Assembly: GCA_963676905.2 (NCBI GenBank)
Contig: CAXXVE010000001.1
Coordinates: 1,860,001-1,924,000, forward strand
DNA: 64,000 nucleotides
Direction: 5' to 3'
From: Oceanispirochaeta sp963676905
Lineage (GTDB): Bacteria > Spirochaetota > Spirochaetia > DSM-2461
Notes under the pieces: generated by a model
What the model saw: the letters and a program-made list of their open reading frames with translations, nothing else
Told to the model about the DNA's origin: nothing
Database searches by the model: none
Shown here: one piece after another, positions 52,030 through 61,893 of the stretch
Layout: each line of letters begins with the position of its first letter
Position numbering within the stretch: position 1 is the stretch's first letter
Translations under genes and position numbers: made by a program

Positions 52030-54926
52030 GCAGCGCAATGACAATACAGTGGACCCTTAACGGGAAGACCCTTTTTACAGAGGTCAATCCTTTTCAGAAC
52101 GCTCAGGAATTTCTCAAAACCCTGGGAATGCTTTCGGTCCGGGACAGTGACGACCATGCCGGATTCACAGGCAGCGATGCAATTCTGCTGGACGGAAAGG
52201 TTGTCAATGCGGGCCTCCTTATTGCAGGGCAGCTGGACGGCCACTCTGTAGAAACCGTGGAGTCCCTGAACCGTGGAAACCGTATGGGATATCTCCAGGC
52301 CGCTCTTGTGGATGCCGGTGCAGTTCAGTCTGGATACAATTCAGGCGCCGAAGCTCTTATTCTCAAGGAGCTGCTGGAGCGTGAGGAAAATCCCTCGGAA
52401 GAGGATATCAGGGACGCATTCTCAGGACTCTTTGTCCGAGACTTCGGTTATCAGCCCCTCTTCAAGGCGGTTCAGCTGGCTCAGGCCTATGCCGACGACC
52501 CCGATTATGCCCACGGCAGCGGGGAAATCGAGATTGCTCCCGAGTACAGGGAGGATCTGCGGGAGGTGGGAACTCCCCGCCGGAAGATTGACGGAGCCCA
52601 GCTGATCATGGGCCGCAAAGCCTATGTGGAAGACAGGGTTGAGCCGGAAGCCCTCCATATGAAGCTGCTTCGCTCCAGCTTTGCCCATGCCTATATTACA
52701 AGTATCGATACCTCAATGGCCGAAGCCCTGCCCGGGGTTCATTCAGTGCTCACATACCTTAACTGCCCCGATGTTTTCTACGGAACCGCAGGGCAGGGAT
52801 TCCCGGAGCCTTCCCCCTACGACAAGAGGATGTTCAGCCGCAAGATCCGCCATGCCGGAGATCGTGTAGCCGCGGTTGTGGCCGAATCTGAGCAGATTGC
52901 TCTGGATGCACTGGCTCTGATCCATGTGGAGTATGAAGCCCTGGTACCGGTAATGTCCATAGACGAGGCAAAAGCCGAAGGTGCCCCTGTGGTGCAGAAC
53001 GGCTTTATCCGCTATGAGGCGGGAGCTCCCGATGATCTGAATGAGCAGAATGCAGCCGCCGATGAAAGAGACGGCCAGGTGATCTACCAGTTTCCCATCG
53101 GCGGAAGGCCTCATCAGAACCTCGCTTCCTATGTGGAGGGGGGAATCGGTGATGTCCAGGAGGGCTTTACCGCCTCAGATGTGGTTCTTGAACGGACCTA
53201 TGAGTCATCACAGATCCAGTGTACCCCCCTCGAAACCCACTCTGTCTATACGAAGATGGAAGGGGACCGCCTTATCATACATGCCTCTACACAGGTGCCC
53301 TGGCACCTCAGACGCATTGTGGCCCGGGTCCTTGGAATCCGTGAAAATAAAATTCATGTGATCAAGGAGCGTGTCGGCGGAGGCTACGGCTCCAAGCAGG
53401 ATATTCTGCTTGAGGAACTGGCTGCCTGGGTGACCTGGGAGACAGGGAAACCTGTGTACTACAAGTACTCCAGAAAAGAGGAGTTCACCTCCTGTTCCAC
53501 CCGCCATGTAATGCGGATCACAGTGAAGATAGGTGCCATGAAGGACGGCACCATGACCGCCGTGGATATGAAGGTGGAAGCCAATACAGGAGCCTTTGGA
53601 AACCACTGTCTTACTGTTCCCATGAATGCCTGTTCCAAATCTCTTCCCCTCTTTCTCTGCGACCACTTCCACTTTGATGTGTCCACGTACTACAGCAATA
53701 TTCCCCCCGCCGGAGCCTACCAGGGTTACGGTGCTCCCAAGGGGTCCTACGCCCTGCAGATGGCTGTGGCCGAACTGGCAGAAGAGCTTGGAATCGACCC
53801 TCTTGCCCTCATCGAAAAGAACAGGGTCCGGGAGGGGTCCATGCTTGAGATCCTCAAGTGCCTGGGTGAGGGAAGGGAAGGGTCAGCGGCTCCCGTTGTG
53901 AGCTGCGGACTCGGTCCCGCCCTCGACCAGGGGAAAGAGCTGATCCAGTGGGGTACTAAAGAAGAGTCAGGTGATCCTGATGTAAAGATAGGAAAAGGTG
54001 TGGTTATCATCCAGCAGGGCTCAGGCCTTCCAGGCCTGGACCATGCCAATGCAGAGGTCAAACTTCTCACCGACGGGACCCTTCTGGTCCGGTCCGGGGG
54101 TGCCGATCTTGGTACCGGTCTGGATACCCTCTGTACAAAGATTGTCTCCGAAGTACTGAGTGTGCCCATGGAGGATATCTCCATTGTCTCCGGTGATACC
54201 GACTCCACCAGCTTTGATACCGGAGCCTATGCCTCAAGCGGCACCTACTTTTCGGGAAATGCGGCGTTGAAAGCGGCGGAAGACCTGAAACAGATGATTC
54301 TGAAGGCCGCATCTGAAATGCTTGATGAGCCTGTGGAGGACCTTGTTATCGAACTGCCTGCCTTGGTCCGTGGAAAGAAAGGCACTGCCAGTTTTGAGGA
54401 TATTGCAAGGGATAGTCTTACAGGTGAAGGCAGGGGGCAGCTCATAGGCTCGGCCTCCTACATTACCGATGACCAGGCCTTTCCCTACGGAGCCCATTTC
54501 GCTCAGGTGGCTGTAAATACAAGAACCGGAGCCATCGAGGTTCAGAAATACTATGCCCTTCAAGACTGTGGAACCCCCATAAACCCCGAACTGGCTCAGG
54601 GACAGGTTTACGGCGGTGTGATGAAGTCCATCGGCCATACCCTCTACGAACAGATGGTCTTTGATGAAAGGGGAAGGTGCATCAATACTGATCTGAGGAG
54701 CTACGGTGTTCCCATGATGGGAGATGTTCCTAAGGACTTTCAGGTCCATCTGATTCAGACGGACGATCCCTTCGGCCCCTTCGGGGGTAAGTCGATTGCC
54801 GAGATCTCGGTAAACGGAGCCGCCCCGGTCATTGCCAATGCAATTCATGACGCCTGCGGTGTCTGGGTCAGATCCTGGCCGCTGACACCGGAAAAGGTGC
54901 TCAAAGGCCTCGGTAAGATAAAGTAA
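52026..54926 (+). CDS. XdhD-like molybdenum hydroxylase, fused degenerate ferredoxin domain and molybdopterin domain
   Basis: The protein has 966 residues, as in E. coli XdhD (about 956). Residues 1-160 align with the [2Fe-2S] subunit, but all eight cluster cysteines are replaced (D43, T48, D51, G63, S102, N105, V137, D139). The catalytic part keeps ERVGGGYGSKQD, YQGYGAPKG, GGADLGTGLD, GAYASSGT and FGGKSIAEISVNGAAP with the Glu base. The family is associated with selenium-dependent molybdenum hydroxylases of purine metabolism. Without clusters, electrons need another path to FAD. The ATG at 52026 overlaps the YgfM-like stop. A strong terminator follows. Confidence 0.88.
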   Translation: MSSAMTIQWTLNGKTLFTEVNPFQNAQEFLKTLGMLSVRDSDDHAGFTGSDAILLDGKVVNAGLLIAGQLDGHSVETVESLNRGNRMGYLQAALVDAGAVQSGYNSGAEALILKELLEREENPSEEDIRDAFSGLFVRDFGYQPLFKAVQLAQAYADDPDYAHGSGEIEIAPEYREDLREVGTPRRKIDGAQLIMGRKAYVEDRVEPEALHMKLLRSSFAHAYITSIDTSMAEALPGVHSVLTYLNCPDVFYGTAGQGFPEPSPYDKRMFSRKIRHAGDRVAAVVAESEQIALDALALIHVEYEALVPVMSIDEAKAEGAPVVQNGFIRYEAGAPDDLNEQNAAADERDGQVIYQFPIGGRPHQNLASYVEGGIGDVQEGFTASDVVLERTYESSQIQCTPLETHSVYTKMEGDRLIIHASTQVPWHLRRIVARVLGIRENKIHVIKERVGGGYGSKQDILLEELAAWVTWETGKPVYYKYSRKEEFTSCSTRHVMRITVKIGAMKDGTMTAVDMKVEANTGAFGNHCLTVPMNACSKSLPLFLCDHFHFDVSTYYSNIPPAGAYQGYGAPKGSYALQMAVAELAEELGIDPLALIEKNRVREGSMLEILKCLGEGREGSAAPVVSCGLGPALDQGKELIQWGTKEESGDPDVKIGKGVVIIQQGSGLPGLDHANAEVKLLTDGTLLVRSGGADLGTGLDTLCTKIVSEVLSVPMEDISIVSGDTDSTSFDTGAYASSGTYFSGNAALKAAEDLKQMILKAASEMLDEPVEDLVIELPALVRGKKGTASFEDIARDSLTGEGRGQLIGSASYITDDQAFPYGAHFAQVAVNTRTGAIEVQKYYALQDCGTPINPELAQGQVYGGVMKSIGHTLYEQMVFDERGRCINTDLRSYGVPMMGDVPKDFQVHLIQTDDPFGPFGGKSIAEISVNGAAPVIANAIHDACGVWVRSWPLTPEKVLKGLGKIK

Positions 54927-54933
54927 AGTTAAT

Positions 54934-54965
54934 GGCAGTTCCCCCCCCGGGAACTGCCTTTTTTA
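54934..54965 (+). terminator. Rho-independent terminator of the purine operon
   Basis: The 10-bp stem GGCAGTTCCC / GGGAACTGCC is followed by TTTTTTT. It ends the deaminase-YgfM-XdhD transcript. Confidence 0.92.
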
Positions 54966-54998
54966 TTCATAAAGAATCAGTTGAAATTCCTGAACAGA

Positions 54999-57494
54999 TT
55001 AACGCTCCAGAAACCTGCTGTACTCCATAAGCTCTCCCGGCAGGGGAACGCCCTTCTTTTCAAATTTGATCATCTTTGATTTCAGGCGGAGGCTGTCTTT
55101 CAGCCGGCGGCTCTGGAAACGGTTCTCCATCACCTTGAAATCGGGCTTCTGGGCCATCACCTCACGAATCTTTCCGGGAAAGGGGCAGAACCTGTAGAAG
55201 ATGTCTCTGACATAACCGTTGAGGCGCATCTTTCCCTCATACTCAAAGGCAACCCAGTTGGCATAGTCCTGTGCAAACCTGTCCTTGTCGGATTTGGTCT
55301 TCTTGATAAATTCAGCAAGCCGTTCCTTGGCTTCGGGGGTTATATTGGGGTTCTTCCTGTAGTACTGAATGTAGTCGTAGTAGACCCCCACCACCCCGCC
55401 TTCGACGGGGTCGGTCCAGTTGTATCCGGCGATGCTCTTCTGGAGCTCCCAGCGGAAGTAGGCCAGCTGGGTCAGGGCGCTCTGTTCCAGCTTTTCCGTA
55501 AAGAAGAGAGGATAGAATATACGGCCGGGACTTTTTTTGTTTGTTCCGTCCATCTCCTGCCACATCACCGAACGGTTGCCGAAGGACGGGTAGAAAACGA
55601 AGTTGGGGATCACTTCCTTCTGAATGAAGTCGGATCCCAGCTTGTGCTTGAACAGAACCTCCCTGTAGAAAAGGGAGTAGTCTCTCTTTCTGTACTTCCG
55701 GATCAGAGAGGTGAAAAGCTCGGGATCGATAAAGAACCGTTGTGCCCCTCCCGAGAGGGAGTCGCTGCAGAGGAAGGGAAGAGCCCTTTTCTTGTTGCCG
55801 AAGAGCATTTTAGAGAGATCCCCTGCAATAGTCCTCAGTTCGAAACGGACCTTGTCCTCCGCCGTATCTTCGTAGAGTACCGCGGCTGCCTTCTCCTTCT
55901 TTGTCATCTTCTCCTGGTTCTTCAGGATTGTTGTGAAGTAGTCGCCCATTTCGGTCATGCTGGGAGGAATTTCCGACTTGTAGATCTTTTCGAGGAAGTA
56001 GGGCAGCGTCATGACGGGAATGTCCTCATCCATAAAGAGATTGGCAGAGTAGAACCTGTCGATGACATAAAGCTCTTCATCAGTCAGAAGCCGCTCATCC
56101 ACTATGCCGAAGTGAAGCATAATGCCCGGAACAAAACCCTTGAGGTCCGAGTCAATTACCTTGAGAAAACAGTTCTCGTAGAGTTTCCAGTATTCCCCGG
56201 AAATCCTGTCGCGCAGCTTCTGGAGGGCCGGGTCGGTGTCATGTTTGTTCTTATACTGCAGAAGCTCTTCCATACCGGCGGCAAAAGACTTTTTAAACTC
56301 TTCATCCATTGTGGAAAAATTAAGAATCCGGGTCAGAAGTCCCCTGTACTTTTCCAGCCGTTTCTTCATCTCTTCTGTGGCATGTTCGGTCCCGGAGTTC
56401 TGCTGTTCATCCTCCTGGGACTTGAATTCCTGATACCGCTTGAGAGCGCCGAATACCCTGTACTCCTTGAAAAGATCAATTCCGAGAAGGGTCATTGTAT
56501 CCTTGCGGCAGCGCCAACTGAATTTTGCGAGAAAATGGAGGAAATTGCTCTTTTCGGGACTCTTTTCCTCTTTGATAATCTGAGCCGCCCAGCCTTCATC
56601 GGAGTAGATCCGGTCCATCAGTTCCTTGATCTCGGCGGCGATGTCTTTATTGGCGTGTGCCACAGCGACAATGCTCTTTGCCATAAAATCAAAGATATAT
56701 CTGTTGCTCGGTTCATCCTTGCTGAAGATCGCTGTGAGTATTTTGTCATTCTTATGGACAAGCCTTTTCAGGAACAGGCACTGCTGATAGTCCAGAAGGT
56801 CTTCCGCCCTGACTTTGTCATGGTCCTCATAGAGCCTCAGGTTGTCCTGTATTCTGCCAAGAAAGAGATTGTAGTCCCATTCCTCAGGCAGCGCCGCCGC
56901 AGGGTCTTCCTTTATCATTCCCTTCAGGAAGGCTGAGTATTCCTGCAGAGATGAGTCTGTACGGCTCTTTTCGTCGTAGACAGAGCCCGGTTTACCCGGG
57001 AAACCGAGGGCAAGGGAGTCGGCGATGGAGGCATACTTATGCCAGAGGTATTTATAGTTCGTATACAGGTATATGGAAGACTCCACACGGCCGCAAAGGT
57101 CTCTCAGCATCTTGAAGTTGAGGGTGTTGTCCCTCTGAACCTTTGCAAGCATCTCCTCTTTCCTGACTGGCTGGCTGCTTATAATGCATTTGGAGACGGT
57201 TCGGACCGAGAGACCGGGAAACTCATTATTTGAAAGGAGGCCGATGATTCCAATCATCGCCTCTCCCTTGACAAGGCCTATTCTCAGGCTGGATGCAATA
57301 ATCTCTTCGGGAGTGTCTCCCTCTTTCAGAGTATCTGAAAAGAGAAGTTCCACCATACCCGAGTGCAGTATGGTAAAGGACCTGCTCTCATCTCCCTGGA
57401 GAAGGATCACCGTACCCGGAGGTACAGGAGCTTTGGTTTTCTGTGTTTCGGGGTCAAGTATTTCCATTTTTCTCTTCCGGATTTGGGCAGTCAT
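54999..57494 (-). CDS. Large cyclic nucleotide-binding protein, Treponema TP0089-like
   Basis: The 831-residue protein has a cNMP-binding fold at about 10-130 (VPPGTVILLQGDESRSFTILHSGMVELLF). About 700 mostly helical, charged residues follow with no domain I can name (DEEFKKSFAAGMEELLQ, VVGVYYDYIQYYRKNPN). There is no membrane segment or HTH. The size and plan recall the Treponema pallidum protein TP0089, so it may be a spirochaete-specific second-messenger receptor; this is from memory. An internal ATG at 57467, with GGAAGAG upstream, is an alternative start. Confidence 0.78.
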   Translation of the reverse strand: MTAQIRKRKMEILDPETQKTKAPVPPGTVILLQGDESRSFTILHSGMVELLFSDTLKEGDTPEEIIASSLRIGLVKGEAMIGIIGLLSNNEFPGLSVRTVSKCIISSQPVRKEEMLAKVQRDNTLNFKMLRDLCGRVESSIYLYTNYKYLWHKYASIADSLALGFPGKPGSVYDEKSRTDSSLQEYSAFLKGMIKEDPAAALPEEWDYNLFLGRIQDNLRLYEDHDKVRAEDLLDYQQCLFLKRLVHKNDKILTAIFSKDEPSNRYIFDFMAKSIVAVAHANKDIAAEIKELMDRIYSDEGWAAQIIKEEKSPEKSNFLHFLAKFSWRCRKDTMTLLGIDLFKEYRVFGALKRYQEFKSQEDEQQNSGTEHATEEMKKRLEKYRGLLTRILNFSTMDEEFKKSFAAGMEELLQYKNKHDTDPALQKLRDRISGEYWKLYENCFLKVIDSDLKGFVPGIMLHFGIVDERLLTDEELYVIDRFYSANLFMDEDIPVMTLPYFLEKIYKSEIPPSMTEMGDYFTTILKNQEKMTKKEKAAAVLYEDTAEDKVRFELRTIAGDLSKMLFGNKKRALPFLCSDSLSGGAQRFFIDPELFTSLIRKYRKRDYSLFYREVLFKHKLGSDFIQKEVIPNFVFYPSFGNRSVMWQEMDGTNKKSPGRIFYPLFFTEKLEQSALTQLAYFRWELQKSIAGYNWTDPVEGGVVGVYYDYIQYYRKNPNITPEAKERLAEFIKKTKSDKDRFAQDYANWVAFEYEGKMRLNGYVRDIFYRFCPFPGKIREVMAQKPDFKVMENRFQSRRLKDSLRLKSKMIKFEKKGVPLPGELMEYSRFLER

Positions 57495-57585
57495 GCAGTT
57501 CTGTTCCGTGGTGTATTTGTCTTATGCAGTTTTTATTCTATTACATATAACCCCGTATTAACAGGAATCCTGTAAATTATGATCC

Positions 57586-58806
57586 TTAGACCTCGACAGC
57601 AGGAAGCATCTTTTTCAGAATTATCTCTTTTTCTGCAGGCGAGAAGTAGGCGGGAGGGGCGTAAAGATAAAATGCCTCTCTGCTGGCCCGTCTGGCTATC
57701 AGAGGAATATCCTCCTCCTTCAGCTCTTTTACAGTTTCGGGTATATCGAATTTTCTGTTGAGCTCCCTTATCTTTTCCACAAGATGTTCCGCCAGTTCTC
57801 TCTCAGACTTTCCCTCTGAGGGTATCCCCGCATCCCCTGCAAGCCGGGCCAGACGTTTTTCGCATGAGTCTTTACAGGCATCCAGTACATGGGGCAGGAC
57901 AATGGCGTTGGCCAGTCCGTGGGGTACGTGGTACATCCCTCCCAGGTTATGGGCAACGGCATGGACATTTCCAACCATGGCTCTGGTGAAGGCTGCACCT
58001 CCGTAATAGGAGGCCCACATCATATTCTCTCTGGCTTCTGTATCCGACGGAGTTGAAAAGCAGGTTTCCAGATTCTCAAATACAAGTTTTACAGCCTTTC
58101 GGGCATACTCATCCGATTCCTTCAGGGGAATGGTACTTATATAGGCTTCCACGGCGTGTGTCAGGGCATCCATTCCCGTGGTTGAGGTTATATGGGCCGG
58201 CAGGCCGTAGGAGAGTTCCGGGTCCATCACTGCCATCGCAGGCATCAGTTTCGGAGAGGCCACCGAATATTTGGCTTTTTCCCCGCTGTTTGTTATTACG
58301 GCGGCCACTGTGCACTCCGAACCGGTTCCAGAGGTTGTGGGGACGGCTATGACAGGAACGGGCCTGCGGCGGATTTTAAAGTATCCTGTCATCTTCATTA
58401 TGCTGGTCCGGGGGTTGGAAATCCGTGCTGCGGCCACCTTGGCCGTATCCATGGAAGAGCCCCCGCCGAATCCAATTAGGCAGTCGCATCCGCCGGACAG
58501 GCAGCTCTCCCGGGCGGCCTCAATAACTTCAATCGTCGGATTGGGGACCACTTCATCAAATATATCATACTCAAGCCCCGCAGATTCAAAGCTTTCACAC
58601 ATTCCCTTCAGCAGTCCCGCAGCGATAATTCCCCTGTCTGTTACGATAAGAGGCTTTCTGAAGCCTTTCTCCTTCAGGCAATCCGCCAGCTTCAGAACTG
58701 AGCCGGCTCCGCTGAGAGTTTCGGGCTCTCCGAAATTTACAATCTTTATTACAAGTCTTACAACCTGCTGATAGGCCTTGATGCCGGTGACCTTGAGTCC
58801 CTTCAT
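57586..58806 (-). CDS. Iron-containing alcohol dehydrogenase
   Basis: The 406-residue group III alcohol dehydrogenase has NAD motif GFGGGSSMDTAK and PTTSGTGSECT. The Fe ligands lie in TGMDALTHAVEAY and GNVHAVAHNLGGMYHVPHG. The substrate is unknown; candidates include lactaldehyde, butanol and propanediol-type alcohols in fermentation. AAGGAG lies 9 nt before the ATG. It is divergent from the histidine kinase gene. Confidence 0.9.
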   Translation of the reverse strand: MKGLKVTGIKAYQQVVRLVIKIVNFGEPETLSGAGSVLKLADCLKEKGFRKPLIVTDRGIIAAGLLKGMCESFESAGLEYDIFDEVVPNPTIEVIEAARESCLSGGCDCLIGFGGGSSMDTAKVAAARISNPRTSIMKMTGYFKIRRRPVPVIAVPTTSGTGSECTVAAVITNSGEKAKYSVASPKLMPAMAVMDPELSYGLPAHITSTTGMDALTHAVEAYISTIPLKESDEYARKAVKLVFENLETCFSTPSDTEARENMMWASYYGGAAFTRAMVGNVHAVAHNLGGMYHVPHGLANAIVLPHVLDACKDSCEKRLARLAGDAGIPSEGKSERELAEHLVEKIRELNRKFDIPETVKELKEEDIPLIARRASREAFYLYAPPAYFSPAEKEIILKKMLPAVEV

Positions 58807-58979
58807 AAATTAAATTCTCCTTGATGAGTATCATAATACGTTTTGATCTTCAAAAGGGTGGAAATTTGATGCAAAAGTAAAGAGAATTAGTGTTTACTGA
58901 TAAGGCTCCCGCATATGGAGCACAGAGAGCTGTTTTTTTGACTAATGTGAACCAAGATCATATTATTAATGGTGGCGCC

Positions 58980-61877
58980 ATGAAAAGAGAGAAAGACTGT
59001 TCATACTATAAAAAGATCCTCAACTGCCTTCATGATCAGGTTGTTGTCATCAACAGAGAGATGAAGATCGAGTATATGAACGAGGCCTTCGAGTCGTTTA
59101 TTCTTCTCAATATTGAGCATCCCGAACTTGTGGAGGAGGAGAGTGTAGAGAGCATCTTTCCCGAGTCCATGAACTGCCTCCTCTCTGATATAAAGACCTG
59201 CTTCAACGAGGGTCAGGTTGTAAGGAATATTCTCAGGATAAGCCACAGGAAGAGGGATACCTACTATGACTATGTAATGTTTCCCAACTACGAGGGAAGC
59301 AGTATCGATGAGTGCAGCATCATTCTCAGGAATATTACCGACATTGAGATGAAAAAGAAGGAGCTCAGCCAGCAGGTCAATTTCTTTTCGGGTCTTTTGA
59401 AACGGATACCCATCGGCGTATATATGTTTGATCTCAATGATGATGAGGTTACTTTAAACCTCTGGAATCCCAGAATGGTAAAATACTTCGGCCGAACCGA
59501 AGAGGACCTTCTTGGCAGAGGCTACGGCGAGGCCTTTGATCATGAGACCCTGAAGCGGCATCAAACGGCCCTGAGAAAAATCATGGAACTGGGCCTCTAC
59601 TATGAGTTTCCCGCCGAGCTTGTCAAAACGAGAGAGGGACCAAGATTTTTCCATACAATCATCTCGCCCATAGGATGGACCGACGGCAAGCCCGACAGTT
59701 TTATGGGGATTATGGAGGATATTACAGACAAGATAGCCCAGCAGCAGAAGCTTAAAAAATACCAGAGAAAACTGATGCAGCTGCTTAAAGCAAAGTCTCA
59801 GATCCTTGACGACACCACAGCGGAGTTCTCCTCCATCCTCGAGAACACCTACGGTATCAATATCCTCTCTCTGGACCGTAATTTCCGCTACAGAATATTC
59901 AATGCCCACTATGCCATACAGGTACAGACTAGATTTGGAATGCAGATAGAGAAGGGGAGTTCCTTCTTCGACCTTCTGCCCTACTTTCCCCTTAAGGGGA
60001 AGGAGATAAAAGAGGCTCTGAATATGGCGCTTCAGGGAAAGAGTACCACCCGGGAGCTGACCTATTTTCAGCCCGACGGGGAGCTGGGGTATCTGGACGG
60101 AGTGTTCTCTCCTCTCTATGTCCAGAATGAAATAACCGGAGTCACCCTTGTTTTTATCGATATTACTGACAGTAAACAGCTTAAACGGGAAGCCGAGATC
60201 TTCAAGTCCATTGCAGATATAGTGGAGTACGGTGTTCTTCTTGTCGATACGGAGATGAATATCCGCTACACAAACAGCTACTGGCGCAGAAAACTTCCCG
60301 TTCCCGAACATGAGGGGATTGTACTTAATCTGGGAGACTATCTGGATATCGATCAGGTTCAGTTTCTTAAAGAGCTTATTGATGATCCCGGCAGAAAAAA
60401 GAACTACGCCGAGCAGGAGTATAAAACCACCGACAGCGACGGCAATCCGGTGACTCTTCTTTTGAATGGTGTCCGCTTTGATCAATCTGATGGAGAAACA
60501 GTCGGTCTGGCCTTGAGCTGTCTGGATATTACTCCTATAAGCAATGCCAGGGAGACCCTGATTGAATCCAAGGAGAAGGCTGAACACACGTCCCAGATGA
60601 AGAGCGCCTTTGTAGCCAATATGAGTCATGAGATCAGAACTCCCCTGAATGCGATTCTTGGTTTTGCCTCTGTTCTGAAGAAGAGTGTTGACGATCCCAG
60701 GCTCCAGGACCATGTTGAGTGTATTCTTTCAAGCGGCAGCATTCTCAAAGAGCTTATCAATACTGTTCTTGATTTTTCAAAACTGGAAGCATCCAAGATG
60801 GAGATACAGCCGGAAGCGACAAAGATCACTCCCTTTTTCAGGGATATCTTCAGCCTCTTCAGTTTTCAGGCACAGGAGAAGAGTGTATTTCTTGAATTTA
60901 TATGCCGGGAAGAGGTTCCGGCGGTTCTGAAATTCGATGCATTAAGATTGCGGCAGATTATAATCAATCTGCTTGGCAATGCATTAAAGTTTATTCACCG
61001 GGGCTGTATCAGGGTCTTTATCTCCTACAGTAAAGAAGATAGCATCCTTCTTTTTTCTGTTTCCGATACGGGTATCGGAATCTCTGAAAAGGATCAGCAT
61101 TTTATCTTCAATCCCTTCGAGCAGAATGAGAAGCATGATTCGAGGACCTATGAAGGCACAGGTCTGGGGCTCTCCATTGCTAAAAAACTTATTGATCTGA
61201 TGAAGGGGCAGATCCGGCTTGAGAGCACCCTCGGCAGAGGAAGTTCCTTCAGTATTGAACTGCCGGCGCCGGCAATGACTGAGAAAACGGAGCAGTTTTA
61301 CTTCCATGATAAAACAATGGAGGCCTCGGTGGGGTCTCTCTGCTATGTTGATGAGGATTTCTTAAGCGGTCCTTTAAGAGAGGAGGGAGACAGGTTGGGA
61401 CTGCAGTTTCTTCCGATAGGCGGGCCGGAAGGTATTGATCTCCAGGGGCTGAAGGAGCCGGCTGCCTTCCTCACACGGGACAGGAATTTCACATTTAAGG
61501 GAAAGTCCCTGATGATTATCAGAATCCTTGATGAGGGAGTTCCGGGAAACGGCTCGGGAGAGGATAAGTACAGCTATATCAGCAGCGCCTCTTCCCCTCC
61601 GGAAGTCTGCGCCGTTGTAAAGAGCCTGTTCCTGCAGCGGTGGGAGGACTTCTCTGCCCGAGAGTTCAGTCTGGAGAACCTTGAACCGGTCCATATCGCA
61701 AAGATCGCCAGAGCCGTTGAAACTAAGGATTTTTCGGATGTGGGGGATATTGTTCCACTTGTAGAACAGTGCGGACCACAGGGGGCTGAATACTCCAGGG
61801 TCATAAGAAAGGCCCTGGCCGATTTTGATATAACCCGGCTGAACTCGACGCTGGATAGAATAAAGGAAGCATTATAA
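58980..61877 (+). CDS. Multi-PAS hybrid-like sensor histidine kinase, cytoplasmic
   Basis: From the ATG at 58980 the product has 965 residues and no membrane segment. About four PAS domains span 1-520. The phosphoacceptor is H550 in NMSHEIRTPLNAILGF. The ATPase has NLLGNALKF near 665, DTGIGISEKD and GTGLGLSIAKKLIDLMKG. The last 190 residues resemble a degenerate receiver plus a helical tail without a phosphorylatable Asp pattern. A GTG at 58890 would add 30 residues. The response regulator follows after 16 nt. The sensed signal is probably cytoplasmic (redox, ligand or energy). Confidence 0.88.
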   Translation: MKREKDCSYYKKILNCLHDQVVVINREMKIEYMNEAFESFILLNIEHPELVEEESVESIFPESMNCLLSDIKTCFNEGQVVRNILRISHRKRDTYYDYVMFPNYEGSSIDECSIILRNITDIEMKKKELSQQVNFFSGLLKRIPIGVYMFDLNDDEVTLNLWNPRMVKYFGRTEEDLLGRGYGEAFDHETLKRHQTALRKIMELGLYYEFPAELVKTREGPRFFHTIISPIGWTDGKPDSFMGIMEDITDKIAQQQKLKKYQRKLMQLLKAKSQILDDTTAEFSSILENTYGINILSLDRNFRYRIFNAHYAIQVQTRFGMQIEKGSSFFDLLPYFPLKGKEIKEALNMALQGKSTTRELTYFQPDGELGYLDGVFSPLYVQNEITGVTLVFIDITDSKQLKREAEIFKSIADIVEYGVLLVDTEMNIRYTNSYWRRKLPVPEHEGIVLNLGDYLDIDQVQFLKELIDDPGRKKNYAEQEYKTTDSDGNPVTLLLNGVRFDQSDGETVGLALSCLDITPISNARETLIESKEKAEHTSQMKSAFVANMSHEIRTPLNAILGFASVLKKSVDDPRLQDHVECILSSGSILKELINTVLDFSKLEASKMEIQPEATKITPFFRDIFSLFSFQAQEKSVFLEFICREEVPAVLKFDALRLRQIIINLLGNALKFIHRGCIRVFISYSKEDSILLFSVSDTGIGISEKDQHFIFNPFEQNEKHDSRTYEGTGLGLSIAKKLIDLMKGQIRLESTLGRGSSFSIELPAPAMTEKTEQFYFHDKTMEASVGSLCYVDEDFLSGPLREEGDRLGLQFLPIGGPEGIDLQGLKEPAAFLTRDRNFTFKGKSLMIIRILDEGVPGNGSGEDKYSYISSASSPPEVCAVVKSLFLQRWEDFSAREFSLENLEPVHIAKIARAVETKDFSDVGDIVPLVEQCGPQGAEYSRVIRKALADFDITRLNSTLDRIKEAL

Positions 61878-61893
61878 TCTGGAGGAATCTATA

